Positions 31,163 to 39,482 are shown, numbered from the stretch's first letter. The stretch is DNA of 39,531 bases from Actinomycetota bacterium (GCA_016871295.1 VFZD01000008.1:1-39531), one strand, 5' to 3'. Notes: generated from the sequence alone by a model not told the origin. Made by a program: numbers and translations.

Positions 31163-32044
31163 ATGGCGGTGCAAAGTTCGGCGATCAAACCCTCGCTCGC
31201 GGTTTTGGATGCGAACACGGCACACATTGACGAAATTGTCGCCGTCATCGAGAGAGACGGCGGCGTGATCGTGCACAACATGCTTTCGCCGCAAACGGTC
31301 GCGACGATGCTCGACGAACTCGCCTCGACGACGGCTGAAACCAAGACAGGCCCGAAGACCGACCATGCCTTCGTGAATTATTTTTGGGGCGAGAAGACCA
31401 AACGATTCACGCGACTCGTCCAGCGTTCGCAAACTTTTGCCGATGAGGTGCTGGTGCATCCCGTGCTTCTGGGCGTCGCCGACGCGATGCTCAAGCCGCA
31501 CTGCGCAAGTTATTGGATGAACACCGGTCAAATGATGATCGTCATGCCGGATGGCAAGCCGCAATACATGCATCGCGATTCAGACGACTGGCCGACGATG
31601 AACACACCGACGACACCTGTTTGCCAAGTCAGTTGCATGTTCGCGCTGTCCGACTTCACCGCAGAGAACGGCGCGACCCGAGTCGCGCCGGGCAGCCACC
31701 TGTGGTCTGACTACAAGCGCGAGGCCGACGAGGACGAGATCACCCAAGCGGTGATGCCCCTTGGCAGCGGCATGATTTACACCGGCAAGGTTTTGCACAG
31801 TGCCGGCGCCAACAAAACTGCCAATGAGGCGCGGTTCGGTCTGCACATGTCGTATATATATGGCTGGTTGACGCCCGAAGAGGCCGGTTGCCTCGGTGTC
31901 ACCGAGTCGCGGGCGAAAACGCTCTCGGCTCTGCAACAGCGATTGATCGGCTACCGCTGTTACGACGCATCGGATCTGAACGGCGGTCGCCTGTGGACTG
32001 TCGACTACGAGGATGTACCAACCGGCCTGGGATGGAACCAATGA
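31163..32044 (+). CDS. Phytanoyl-CoA dioxygenase (PhyH) family protein
   Basis: A 293-residue Fe(II)/2-oxoglutarate oxygenase. The iron triad is H137 and D139 (YMHRDSDDW) with H212 (KVLHSAGANKT), and R224 is placed to hold 2-oxoglutarate (NEARFG). FALSDFTAENGATRVAPGSH is the family's central signature. Members hydroxylate many small or CoA-bound substrates, including ectoine, so the substrate is open. Start ATG 31163 has no ribosome site and follows a leaderless promoter. It overlaps the Rieske gene by ATGA, so the two oxygenases are likely made together. Confidence 0.92.
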   Translation: MAVQSSAIKPSLAVLDANTAHIDEIVAVIERDGGVIVHNMLSPQTVATMLDELASTTAETKTGPKTDHAFVNYFWGEKTKRFTRLVQRSQTFADEVLVHPVLLGVADAMLKPHCASYWMNTGQMMIVMPDGKPQYMHRDSDDWPTMNTPTTPVCQVSCMFALSDFTAENGATRVAPGSHLWSDYKREADEDEITQAVMPLGSGMIYTGKVLHSAGANKTANEARFGLHMSYIYGWLTPEEAGCLGVTESRAKTLSALQQRLIGYRCYDASDLNGGRLWTVDYEDVPTGLGWNQ

Positions 32045-33147
32045 CCGAGATAACCGGCCTGCGCGAGAGTTTCACCCGCGAAGAGTACACTTCGCCCGAG
32101 ATTTTTGACCGCGAGATGCGGACGATCTACTCCACCAACTGGTGCTTTGCCGGCCTCGCCCAGAACCTGAGCAAGATCGGCGACAGGATGGTCGTCGAAA
32201 TCGGCAACGAAAGCATCTTGATCGTTCGCAACCGCGAGAACCAGTTGCGCGCTTTCTACAACGTCTGCCAACACCGCGGGTCGCAACTCTGCGACGCCAG
32301 CGGCAGCGGTTTTGGTGCGGCGATCACTTGTCCCTATCATGCGTGGAGTTATTCGTTGGAAGGCGAGCTCGTCGCCACCCCGTTGCACGAGAAAGATGCG
32401 ATCGATCGATCGGCGATCAGTCTGCAAGCGGTGCGCGTGGCCGAGTGGCAGGGTTTCATTTTCGTCGCGCTCGACCCGAACGCACCCGACCTTCTGCAAT
32501 GGCTTGACGACCATTATTCGCGACCCAGAGATCTCGAAAAGTTCGACATGGCGAGTCTGAAGAACGCCAAAAGCACCGTCGACGAAGTCGAAGCAAACTG
32601 GAAAGTGCTCGGCGAAAACTACAGCGAGTGCCTGCACTGTGCGGTGGTGCACCCCGAGTTGGTCGACCTGGTGCCGATTTACAAGACGGGCAAAACGATC
32701 CAAGACGACCGCGCCGATTGGGGCGTGAGTTTGGCCGATGGTGCGACGGCTCTGTCGTACAAGCAAAACGAAAACTTGCCGCTGTTGCCGACCATGGACG
32801 ACTTGGACGACTACTCGGTGTTTGGCGCCTATGTCTACCCGAACATGTTGATCGACATCTCACCCACCCTCGCCGTGATCACCCGCTATGTGCCGCGGTC
32901 GGCGACCCACACGACCATTTTCACCGATTATCTGTTTCCGGCCGATGTCGTGAACAACAAGGATTTCGATCTCGAGCCCACCATCGGCTTCAGCGACCTG
33001 GTCAACCAGCAAGATATCTCGGTCTGCGTGCGGGTTCAACGCGGTGTCGCCTCGCGCTCGTTCACGCGCGCGTATCACACGAAAATGGAGCGTTACTGCA
33101 GGCACTTCGTGCGCCGATATCGCGACGAGATTAAATCCGTCAGTTGA
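32041..33147 (+). CDS. Rieske non-heme iron oxygenase, large subunit, quaternary-amine type
   Basis: A 368-residue oxygenase. The Rieske cluster ligands are C76, H78 (CQHRG) and C97, H100 (CPYHAW). The mononuclear iron site is H199 and H204 (ECLHCAVVHP) with D325 (NQQDISVC). The bridging acid three residues before the first iron histidine is Glu (E196). Glu at this place is seen in carnitine/quaternary-ammonium oxygenases such as CntA, while ring-hydroxylating enzymes usually have Asp; this points to an N-methylated amine substrate. ATG 32041 overlaps the phyH stop; ATG 32032 is an alternative. No reductase gene (CntB/GbcB type) is adjacent. It ends in an 8-base overlap with the convergent aminotransferase. 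Confidence 0.92.
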   Translation: MTEITGLRESFTREEYTSPEIFDREMRTIYSTNWCFAGLAQNLSKIGDRMVVEIGNESILIVRNRENQLRAFYNVCQHRGSQLCDASGSGFGAAITCPYHAWSYSLEGELVATPLHEKDAIDRSAISLQAVRVAEWQGFIFVALDPNAPDLLQWLDDHYSRPRDLEKFDMASLKNAKSTVDEVEANWKVLGENYSECLHCAVVHPELVDLVPIYKTGKTIQDDRADWGVSLADGATALSYKQNENLPLLPTMDDLDDYSVFGAYVYPNMLIDISPTLAVITRYVPRSATHTTIFTDYLFPADVVNNKDFDLEPTIGFSDLVNQQDISVCVRVQRGVASRSFTRAYHTKMERYCRHFVRRYRDEIKSVS

Positions 33148-34534
33148 AACTACCTGCCGCAAAAACCTTCGAATCGCGCTCGCCCATCGAACCGAGCATT
33201 TGCCCGAACTCGACGAGGTTCTCGATGTAAATGTCGGCGTCGTTCTTGGTATGGGCGACGGACAAGGTCAATGATTCGCTCTTGCCCCACGGTGGCAAAA
33301 ATATTCCTCCGTTGAACTGTTTCAAAAAGTGCAAATGGCTGATGCCCGTGCTGATGTTGAGAAACTGGCGATAGTTTTTCGCCGGTTTTTCGTTGAACAC
33401 GACGCAAACCTTGAAACCCGCCTGAAAACCATAGGCCGGCTGCCCGTGCCGATGCAGGGTGTCGAGGGCGTTGTTCAAAATATATGCGCCCAGGTCGTTG
33501 GCGTCGTCGTAAACCGAGGGCTTCAAGACATCAACCAACACCGCTTTCGCCGCCGCCATTGTCAACGGGTTGCCGTTGAATGTGCCGACCTGGCTGTAGC
33601 GCCCGTCGGAAATCACCGACATAACTTCGGCGGTGCCGCCAATCGCCCCGCACGGCACACCGCCACCAAGGGCTTTGGCCAGACAGACGATGTCGGGTTG
33701 AACACCGTAGAGCTTCGTCGCTCCTCCATGGTGAACGACCAGACCGGTTTTCACCTCGTCGAAAGCCAGCAGCACTCCGTGCTTTGCGGTCAGTTCGCGC
33801 AGACCCTGCAGATATCCATCGAGCGGGGCGATGATTCCGGCGTTCATCATCATCGGCTCGAGAATCATGCCGGCGATTTGGTTCTTGTATTCGACCAGAA
33901 GTTTTTCCAGCGCGGCGAGGTCGTTGTATGGAACTATGCGGACCAGATCGGCGATCGCCTGCGGTATGCCCGCGCCCGGCACGCGCCACGGTTCGTTCTC
34001 GGGGCCCAGTTCGCTGGTCGAGCGAAAAATCGAGACGTGCACCGAATCGTGGTGACCGTTGTATGAGCCTTCGATCTTGATGATCAGGTCTCGACCCGAG
34101 ACCACGCGCATCAAATGAACCGCGTCCATCGTCGCCTCTGAACCCGAATTGCAAAATCGCCACTGCGGCAAACCGAAACGCTCGGCCAACGCCTCGGCGA
34201 CGACGATCACATCGGGTGTCGGTTGGGCGAAATGGGTGCCAAGTGTGACGCGATTCTGCACGGCGGCCACCACGCTCGGGTGGGCATGACCGACGACATT
34301 GGCGCCGTAGCCCGAATGGAAATCGACATACTTGTTGCCGTCCACATCCCAGACATGGGCGCCCCTACCGTGCTCGACCCACACGGGCGTCGGACGAGAA
34401 CTGGCCCAACTCGACGCAACCCCACCCGGGATATGGCGGAGAGCCTTTTGGTGCAACGCGACCGACTTGGGCACCCGACCCAGAAAGATTTGCTCTTCGT
34501 TCCCGATCATTTCGTCGAGAGAGTTCACAGGCAC
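33140..34534 (-). CDS. Class III aminotransferase, glutamate-1-semialdehyde aminomutase-like
   Basis: A 464-residue PLP enzyme. The PLP lysine is in VCLAKALGGGVPCGA, with FCNSGSEATMDAVHLMR and AFDEVKTGLVVHHGG as further fold-type I motifs. The likeness to HemL is general; the length and setting next to an amine importer and amine oxygenases argue for an amino-acid or amine catabolic transaminase, not tetrapyrrole synthesis. GTG starts at 34534 and 34528 are both possible: the opposing -10 box (TAAACT, 34542-34537) would place transcription start near 34530, favouring 34528. It is divergent from the importer by only 12 bases. Confidence 0.9.
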   Translation of the reverse strand: MPVNSLDEMIGNEEQIFLGRVPKSVALHQKALRHIPGGVASSWASSRPTPVWVEHGRGAHVWDVDGNKYVDFHSGYGANVVGHAHPSVVAAVQNRVTLGTHFAQPTPDVIVVAEALAERFGLPQWRFCNSGSEATMDAVHLMRVVSGRDLIIKIEGSYNGHHDSVHVSIFRSTSELGPENEPWRVPGAGIPQAIADLVRIVPYNDLAALEKLLVEYKNQIAGMILEPMMMNAGIIAPLDGYLQGLRELTAKHGVLLAFDEVKTGLVVHHGGATKLYGVQPDIVCLAKALGGGVPCGAIGGTAEVMSVISDGRYSQVGTFNGNPLTMAAAKAVLVDVLKPSVYDDANDLGAYILNNALDTLHRHGQPAYGFQAGFKVCVVFNEKPAKNYRQFLNISTGISHLHFLKQFNGGIFLPPWGKSESLTLSVAHTKNDADIYIENLVEFGQMLGSMGERDSKVFAAGSFN

Positions 34535-34546
34535 TAAGTTTACGAC
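34535..34546. promoter_or_regulatory. 12-base divergent promoter core between aminotransferase and importer genes
   Basis: On the plus strand TAAGTT (34535-34540) lies exactly six bases before the ATG at 34547, giving a leaderless binding-protein mRNA. On the minus strand TAAACT (34542-34537) overlaps it. The two directions should compete. Confidence 0.5.
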
Positions 34547-35767
34547 ATGACCACTTCAAACTTCAGGCCGATGCAAAGGCGCGATTTTCTACGAAAACTT
34601 GCGATCACCACCGGTGGAATCACGGTCGGTGGTTCGCTTCTCGCCGCGTGCGGTGGTGGGTCGTCGACGACATCTGACGGCTTGTCGATCGGCACACCCC
34701 AGAACCCGATCAAGTTGCCGGTCTCGACCGACCCGATCGCCGACGGCCTTGCCAATGAGTCTGGCACCCTCGAGATCTTGAATTGGGCCGACTACATGAA
34801 CCCCGAGAGCATCGCCGCGTTCGAGACCAAGTTCGGTGTGAAAATTTCCACGAGCATCTACGACACCGAAGAGGCGGCGGTCGCCAAGCTACGCAACGGA
34901 ACTTTCAAACCTGACGTGATTCTCGGGATGACCGACACGGGACTGGCAAAACTGATCGCGGCAGATATTCTTCAGCCGCTCAACAAGTCGTACATACCGA
35001 ATTTCGGCAATGTCATATCGGGTTTGCGCAACCCGTATTACGACCTCGAATCGCAATACACCGTGCCCTACTTCCTCTACGGCAACGGCATCGGCTATCG
35101 AACCGATGTGATCGACAAGAGCGCCTTCGCCCAGAACGGCTACGAAGTTTTGTGGGATACCAAATACAAAGGTCGGTTGGCCGTGCTCGACTCTTATCGC
35201 GACACGCTGGCGATGGCGATCTTTCGCAACGGCGGCAACGACGCCAACTCGAGCGACCCGGACGAAATCAAAAAGGCCGGCGAGGCGCTGATCGAAATGC
35301 GCGAGGCCGTGAATCCCAAAGTCGACATTTTGGGCTATCAAGAGATTCCCGCTGGAAATCGCGACATCCAGTTTCTCTGGTCGGGCGACATGTTCACCGC
35401 GGTGCAATATTTGCCCGAAGGCGTCGACCCCGGTGTTCTCGGTTTCTGGTATCCCGAGACGACGGTAACCAAAAATGATTTCATGTGCATCACGAAAGCC
35501 GCCAAGTCGCCCGTGTTGGCCCACCAACTGATCAACTTCTTGAGCGACACCGACAACGCGTTGTTGAATCGCGAATATGTTGGCTACCAACCCGCGCTCG
35601 AGACGATCACGGTCGACATGCTTTTGGCCAGCGAAACGATTCCCGAGTCGCTGGTCGACGCCTTGGTCACGCCCGAAAAATACGAGATTGGTTTGGCGCA
35701 GGTGACTTTGGAGCCCGAAGTTGACGCGCTGTGGCTCGAGCAATGGACAGCATTCACCGCGGGATAA
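34547..35767 (+). CDS. Spermidine/putrescine-type ABC substrate-binding protein (PotD-like)
   Basis: A 406-residue binding protein with a twin-arginine signal (RRDFLRKLAIT, R11-R12) and a lipobox LAAC with Cys35, so it is exported folded and lipid-anchored. The body has the PotD pattern: LEILNWADYMNPESIAAFE, then VTVPYFLYGNGIGYRTDV and LWDTKYKGRLAVLDSYRDT. PotD-like proteins bind polyamines, but relatives bind other cationic or quaternary amines. The Rieske enzyme next door suggests a methylated amine. It starts the potD-B-C-like run. Confidence 0.92.
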   Translation: MTTSNFRPMQRRDFLRKLAITTGGITVGGSLLAACGGGSSTTSDGLSIGTPQNPIKLPVSTDPIADGLANESGTLEILNWADYMNPESIAAFETKFGVKISTSIYDTEEAAVAKLRNGTFKPDVILGMTDTGLAKLIAADILQPLNKSYIPNFGNVISGLRNPYYDLESQYTVPYFLYGNGIGYRTDVIDKSAFAQNGYEVLWDTKYKGRLAVLDSYRDTLAMAIFRNGGNDANSSDPDEIKKAGEALIEMREAVNPKVDILGYQEIPAGNRDIQFLWSGDMFTAVQYLPEGVDPGVLGFWYPETTVTKNDFMCITKAAKSPVLAHQLINFLSDTDNALLNREYVGYQPALETITVDMLLASETIPESLVDALVTPEKYEIGLAQVTLEPEVDALWLEQWTAFTAG

Positions 35768-35770
35768 GAA

Positions 35771-36652
35771 TTGAGAAGAGCCCCGCGTCTTTGGACGCTG
35801 TTCGCGTTACCGGGCACGACTTGGCTGATCGCGTTGTTCGCGATTCCGTTTTATGCGGTTGCCTGCGTCGCCTTCGGCACGATTGATCCGATCTTTCGTG
35901 ACGCCGTTCCGCAATGGAACCCGATGTCGTGGGACTTCACCCAGGCGTCGCAAACGCTTGCGAGTCTGACCTCGGGCCCGTTGCGCGGAGTGGCGATTCG
36001 AACCGTCGTCTACGTGTTTTGCGCGATGGTCATCAGCTTCACGATCGGATTTCCGATCGCCTATTTTTTGGCGCGCCATTCGGGCAAGAGGAAATTGCTC
36101 TTTCTCGCGTTGATCATCGTGCCGTTCTGGGTCAACTATCTGATGCGCATGCTCGCATGGGTCAACCTGCTCAGTAGCGACGGGTTGTTCACCCGGTTCA
36201 TGCGGCTGTTCGGCGTCAACTACAACTGGCTCGACGGCTCACCGATCACGGTGGTTCTCGGTCTGGTCTACGGCTATGTTCCGTTCTTGATCTTGCCCCT
36301 CTACGCGACGCTCGAGCGCCTCGACTGGCGCCTGATCGACGCGGCTCGCGATCTTGGTGCGAACTCGCGTCAGGCATTTCGTCTCGTCACGATGCCGATG
36401 TCTAAGGCTGGCCTGGTCGCCGCCGGCATCTTGATCGCGTTGCCGATGTTCGGCGACTATTACACGAACGACCTGCTCTCGCGCTCACCCAGCACGGAAA
36501 TGCTCGGCAACCAGATCGACTTCTTCTTGAACGCCAGCAGCCAACCCCAGAATGGCGCGCTGCTCGTGATCGTGTTGTCGATCTTCTTGCTGGTGCTGAT
36601 GTCGTTTTATCTGCGTAGCACCCGTCAACAGGCGCGACAGACAACCCGATGA
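35771..36652 (+). CDS. Polyamine-type ABC transporter permease (PotB-like)
   Basis: A 293-residue permease with six predicted membrane helices. The EAA-loop is DWRLIDAARDLGANSRQAFR, followed by LVTMPMSKAGLVAAG; PFWVNYLMRMLAWVNLL is typical of PotB. TTG start at 35771, three bases after the binding-protein stop, with a weak upstream purine run. Its last bases overlap the next gene (ATGA). Confidence 0.9.
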   Translation: MRRAPRLWTLFALPGTTWLIALFAIPFYAVACVAFGTIDPIFRDAVPQWNPMSWDFTQASQTLASLTSGPLRGVAIRTVVYVFCAMVISFTIGFPIAYFLARHSGKRKLLFLALIIVPFWVNYLMRMLAWVNLLSSDGLFTRFMRLFGVNYNWLDGSPITVVLGLVYGYVPFLILPLYATLERLDWRLIDAARDLGANSRQAFRLVTMPMSKAGLVAAGILIALPMFGDYYTNDLLSRSPSTEMLGNQIDFFLNASSQPQNGALLVIVLSIFLLVLMSFYLRSTRQQARQTTR

Positions 36653-37524
36653 TCAACAGATTGCGCGGTCGACGAACCTCGGCGCTCGTTTATGTGATCT
36701 GGGGATACATAATCTGGAGTCTCGTGCCGGTGATCATCGCCGTCATTTACTCGTTCAACGACGGTCGCAGCCGAACGGTATGGCAAGGATTTTCGTTTCG
36801 CTGGTGGTGGCAAGACCCAAACGCCTCGGTTTTTCAAAGTTCGGAGATGCGCAACGCGATCATCAACTCGCTTGTTTTGGCGGTGGCGACGCTATTGGTC
36901 GTGACTCCCCTCGGCGTCGCTTTGGCGATCGGCGCACAAAGAATTTCCGGCCGAGGCACCAACGTCGTGCAGGGCTTGACCTCGGCACCGTTGATCACGC
37001 CCGAGATCGTCGTCGGTGCGGCTCTGTTGATCACATTCACGCGCCTGTTCACCGCTGTGCCCCTCGGATTCACGGCACAACTCTTGGGCAACGTCACGTT
37101 TTCTTTGAGCAGCGTCGTGGTCATCGTGCGGGCGCGCCTGGTTTCAATCGGCCCGTCGTTTGAAGAGGCCGCGCGAGATTTGGGTGCGACACGATGGCAG
37201 GCCCTGCGATTCGTGCTGTTGCCGATGCTCTGGCCGTCGGTAATGGCGAGCCTCGTCGTCGTCTTCGCCACCGTGATCGACGACTTCATCATCACCAGTT
37301 TCTTGTCGGCGGGCGTCAGTTCAGAAACCGTGCCGCTGAGAATTTATTCGTCGGTCAGGGGCGGCGCGACACCCGCGCTCAACGCCTTGGCGACGCTTCT
37401 GGTTCTGACATCGTTCACGGTGCTGATCGTGGGTTTGTTCGGCCTGTCGACCTGGCGCAAGCGACACGGTGAGCGCGGCGGCATGCGGGCCGCGTTGGCC
37501 GATGTGACTCGAATGAGCAGTTAG
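36649..37524 (+). CDS. Polyamine-type ABC transporter permease (PotC-like)
   Basis: A 291-residue permease partner of the PotB-like protein. Hydrophobic helices alternate with the ATPase-contact loop PSFEEAARDLGATRWQALRF. The segment DDFIITSFLSAG is a PotC hallmark. It starts at an ATGA overlap and its TAG overlaps the TAA of the convergent ATPase gene by four bases. Confidence 0.9.
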   Translation: MINRLRGRRTSALVYVIWGYIIWSLVPVIIAVIYSFNDGRSRTVWQGFSFRWWWQDPNASVFQSSEMRNAIINSLVLAVATLLVVTPLGVALAIGAQRISGRGTNVVQGLTSAPLITPEIVVGAALLITFTRLFTAVPLGFTAQLLGNVTFSLSSVVVIVRARLVSIGPSFEEAARDLGATRWQALRFVLLPMLWPSVMASLVVVFATVIDDFIITSFLSAGVSSETVPLRIYSSVRGGATPALNALATLLVLTSFTVLIVGLFGLSTWRKRHGERGGMRAALADVTRMSS

Positions 37525-38582
37525 TCGGTCGCCGACAACACCCGCACGGCGTCGGGCAAGATGTCGATCATCGTCGCTTGCCCGTCGCGCAGATGCGAAG
37601 AGGTCTCGTCGTTCGGCACCTCGGCATTGATCGTGACATTGCCGACCCTTAGCGCGACGCGCAAACTCGAGCCCGCAAAAGTCACGCGTTCAACAACGGC
37701 TTTGTGTGAGCCCGAGCCGACACGAATGCGCTCGGGTCGAATCATCATCATCCCCCTGCCGAGCGGGGCGGATTCGGGTGCGACGAACTTCTCGCCCGCG
37801 AATTCGACCACACCGCGGCTGGTGACCTGACCCGCGATCAAGTTCGCCGCGCCGATGAATTGGGCGACCTCCACCGACTGTGGTTTCTCGTACAACTCGC
37901 GCGGCGCGCCGACCTGCATCAGTTTTCCATCCCGCATCACGCCGATACGATCGCTCATCGTGAAAGCCTCTTGCTGGTCGTGGGTCACATAGATGAAAGT
38001 AATGCCGATCTGCCGTTGCAGCGTCGCCAGTTCAATTTGCAGTCGCGCCCGCAACTGGGCGTCGAGGGCGCCGAGCGGTTCGTCGAGCAGCAACACGCTC
38101 GGTTCGAGAATCAAGGCGCGCGCCAGGGCGACACGCTGCTGCTCGCCACCCGAGAGTTGATGCACTCGGCGGTCGCCGAACGAACCGAGTTGCACGAGGT
38201 CGAGCGCCTCGGCGACTCGCGACTCGGCCGACTTGTCGCTCTTTGTGAACGGGTTCTCGAAACGCAAGCCAAACTTGACGTTGTCGCGCACGTTCAAGTG
38301 CGGGAACAACGAATAGTTCTGGAAGACCGTGTTCAACGGTCGTTCTTCGGGTTGGTCGTTGGTGACATCGCGGTTGTCGATGTGCACCGAGCCGCTGTCG
38401 GGGCGCTCGAAACCGCCGATCATCCGCAATGTGGTCGTCTTGCCGCAACCCGACGGGCCGAGCATCGAGAAAAACTCGCCCGCCTTCACCTCGAGCGACA
38501 CATCGTCGACGACGGCCCGCTCGCCGTAGGCCTTGCGCAAGTTCTTCAGCGTGACCGCACCGTCAAGTTCAAGGGCCGCCAA
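37521..38582 (-). CDS. Polyamine-type ABC transporter ATP-binding protein (PotA-like)
   Basis: A 353-residue ABC ATPase with Walker A GPSGCGKT (42-49), signature LSGGEQQRVALARAL, Walker B VLLLDEPLGALD, and a C-terminal TOBE domain (about 270-353) as in PotA/CysA/MalK. It should drive the PotD/B/C-like importer, yet it is transcribed towards it from the opposite strand, downstream of the SDR gene. TTG start at 38582 with GAGAG five bases upstream. Its stop overlaps the potC-like stop. Confidence 0.92.
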   Translation of the reverse strand: MAALELDGAVTLKNLRKAYGERAVVDDVSLEVKAGEFFSMLGPSGCGKTTTLRMIGGFERPDSGSVHIDNRDVTNDQPEERPLNTVFQNYSLFPHLNVRDNVKFGLRFENPFTKSDKSAESRVAEALDLVQLGSFGDRRVHQLSGGEQQRVALARALILEPSVLLLDEPLGALDAQLRARLQIELATLQRQIGITFIYVTHDQQEAFTMSDRIGVMRDGKLMQVGAPRELYEKPQSVEVAQFIGAANLIAGQVTSRGVVEFAGEKFVAPESAPLGRGMMMIRPERIRVGSGSHKAVVERVTFAGSSLRVALRVGNVTINAEVPNDETSSHLRDGQATMIDILPDAVRVLSATD

Positions 38583-38602
38583 GTGATCTCTCTTTCATTT
38601 CC

Positions 38603-39370
38603 CTAGGCGCGCATCGTTTCGATGTTGCCGTCGACGGGCAAGACCTGCCCCGTTATGAAGCGCGCCGCCGGAGAACTCAAGAACACCGCGGCGGCGGCGA
38701 CGTCGGTGGCGTCGATGAAGGTCTTCATCGAAACTTGATTGGCATAACCCTGGCGAATCTGTTCGGCGCTGACACCGGTCGCCGCGGCCTCGCGCTCGAT
38801 CACGCCGCTCATCCTCGGGCCGCTCACCGATCCCGGGCAAATCGCGTTGACGCGCACGCCCTCGGCGCCGAGTTCCATCGCCCACGACTTCGTCAAGCCG
38901 ATGATGCCCCATTTGGCCGCGACATAGGGCGAACGCAACGGATAACCGAAAATTCCGGCGCTGGTCGAGATGTTGATGATCGAGCCCTTGGCCTTGAGCA
39001 GCATCGGCACGGCGGCCTTCGTGCAGCGAAAAGTGCCGCCCAGGTTTATGCGCACGCATTCGTCATAGGCGTCGGCATCCATCTCGTCGACTCTGGCTGT
39101 CGGCCCGGGCACACCGACATTGTTGACCAAGACATCAAGACCGCCGAGTTCGCGCTGAACGAACTCGAACATCTTGTCTACATCTTCTGATTTTGAAACA
39201 TCGCAGACGAAATCGGGGTTGGTGATGTAATCGGCGTCGCACACGACGACTCGTGCGTTGGCGCGGGTCATCGCCTCGGCGATTGACTTGCCGATGCCCG
39301 ACCCGCCTCCCGTGACCAGCACACGCAACCCGCCCAGCGTGAAGTCTTGCGAGTTCGCCGTTGTCGACAT
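38603..39370 (-). CDS. Short-chain dehydrogenase/reductase
   Basis: A 255-residue classical SDR. The cofactor motif TGGGSGIG (20-27), an Asp after strand 2 (VVVCDAD) that favours NAD, NNVG, and the catalytic Ser in ISTSAG with YVAAK are present; PGSVSGPRM closes the active site. It oxidises a hydroxyl or reduces a carbonyl of unknown substrate. ATG 39370 is chosen because TAAATT lies seven bases before it (39383-39378), giving a nearly leaderless transcript; the frame opens earlier through the tRNA. It is probably co-transcribed with the PotA-like gene 20 bases downstream. Confidence 0.93.
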   Translation of the reverse strand: MSTTANSQDFTLGGLRVLVTGGGSGIGKSIAEAMTRANARVVVCDADYITNPDFVCDVSKSEDVDKMFEFVQRELGGLDVLVNNVGVPGPTARVDEMDADAYDECVRINLGGTFRCTKAAVPMLLKAKGSIINISTSAGIFGYPLRSPYVAAKWGIIGLTKSWAMELGAEGVRVNAICPGSVSGPRMSGVIEREAAATGVSAEQIRQGYANQVSMKTFIDATDVAAAAVFLSSPAARFITGQVLPVDGNIETMRA

Positions 39371-39383
39371 GGCTAAGAATTTA
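39371..39383 (-). promoter_or_regulatory. SDR gene promoter, nearly leaderless
   Basis: The minus-strand -10 box TAAATT (39383-39378) is followed by seven bases and then the ATG at 39370. No ribosome site is visible between them. The box lies 26 bases after the 3' end of the tRNA gene, so SDR could also be reached by read-through. Confidence 0.5.
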
Positions 39384-39409
39384 GCCCGAACGGTCGAAAA
39401 TCTAAATTG

Positions 39410-39482
39410 TGGAGCTAAGGGGATTCGAACCCCTGGCCTTTTCCATGCCATGGAAACGCTCTACCAACTGAGCTATAGCCCC
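39410..39482 (-). tRNA. tRNA-Ala (anticodon GGC)
   Basis: A full 73-base cloverleaf. The acceptor stem GGGGCTA pairs with TAGCTCC and contains the G3-U70 wobble that marks alanine tRNAs. D-arm GCTCAGTTGGTAGAGC, anticodon stem TTTCC/GGAAA with loop ATGGCAT (anticodon GGC, reads GCC), T-arm AGGGGTTCGAATCCCCT, discriminator A. The 3' CCA is not encoded (CAA follows), so it must be added by tRNA nucleotidyltransferase. A likely promoter lies upstream: TTGCAA (39518-39523), 15 bases, TAGTTT (39502-39497). Confidence 0.97.

Noticed and set aside
33140-34534. hemL (tetrapyrrole synthesis) for the class III aminotransferase
   Set aside because: General likeness only. Length (464) and setting beside amine oxygenases and an amine importer argue against it, and no other heme genes are nearby.
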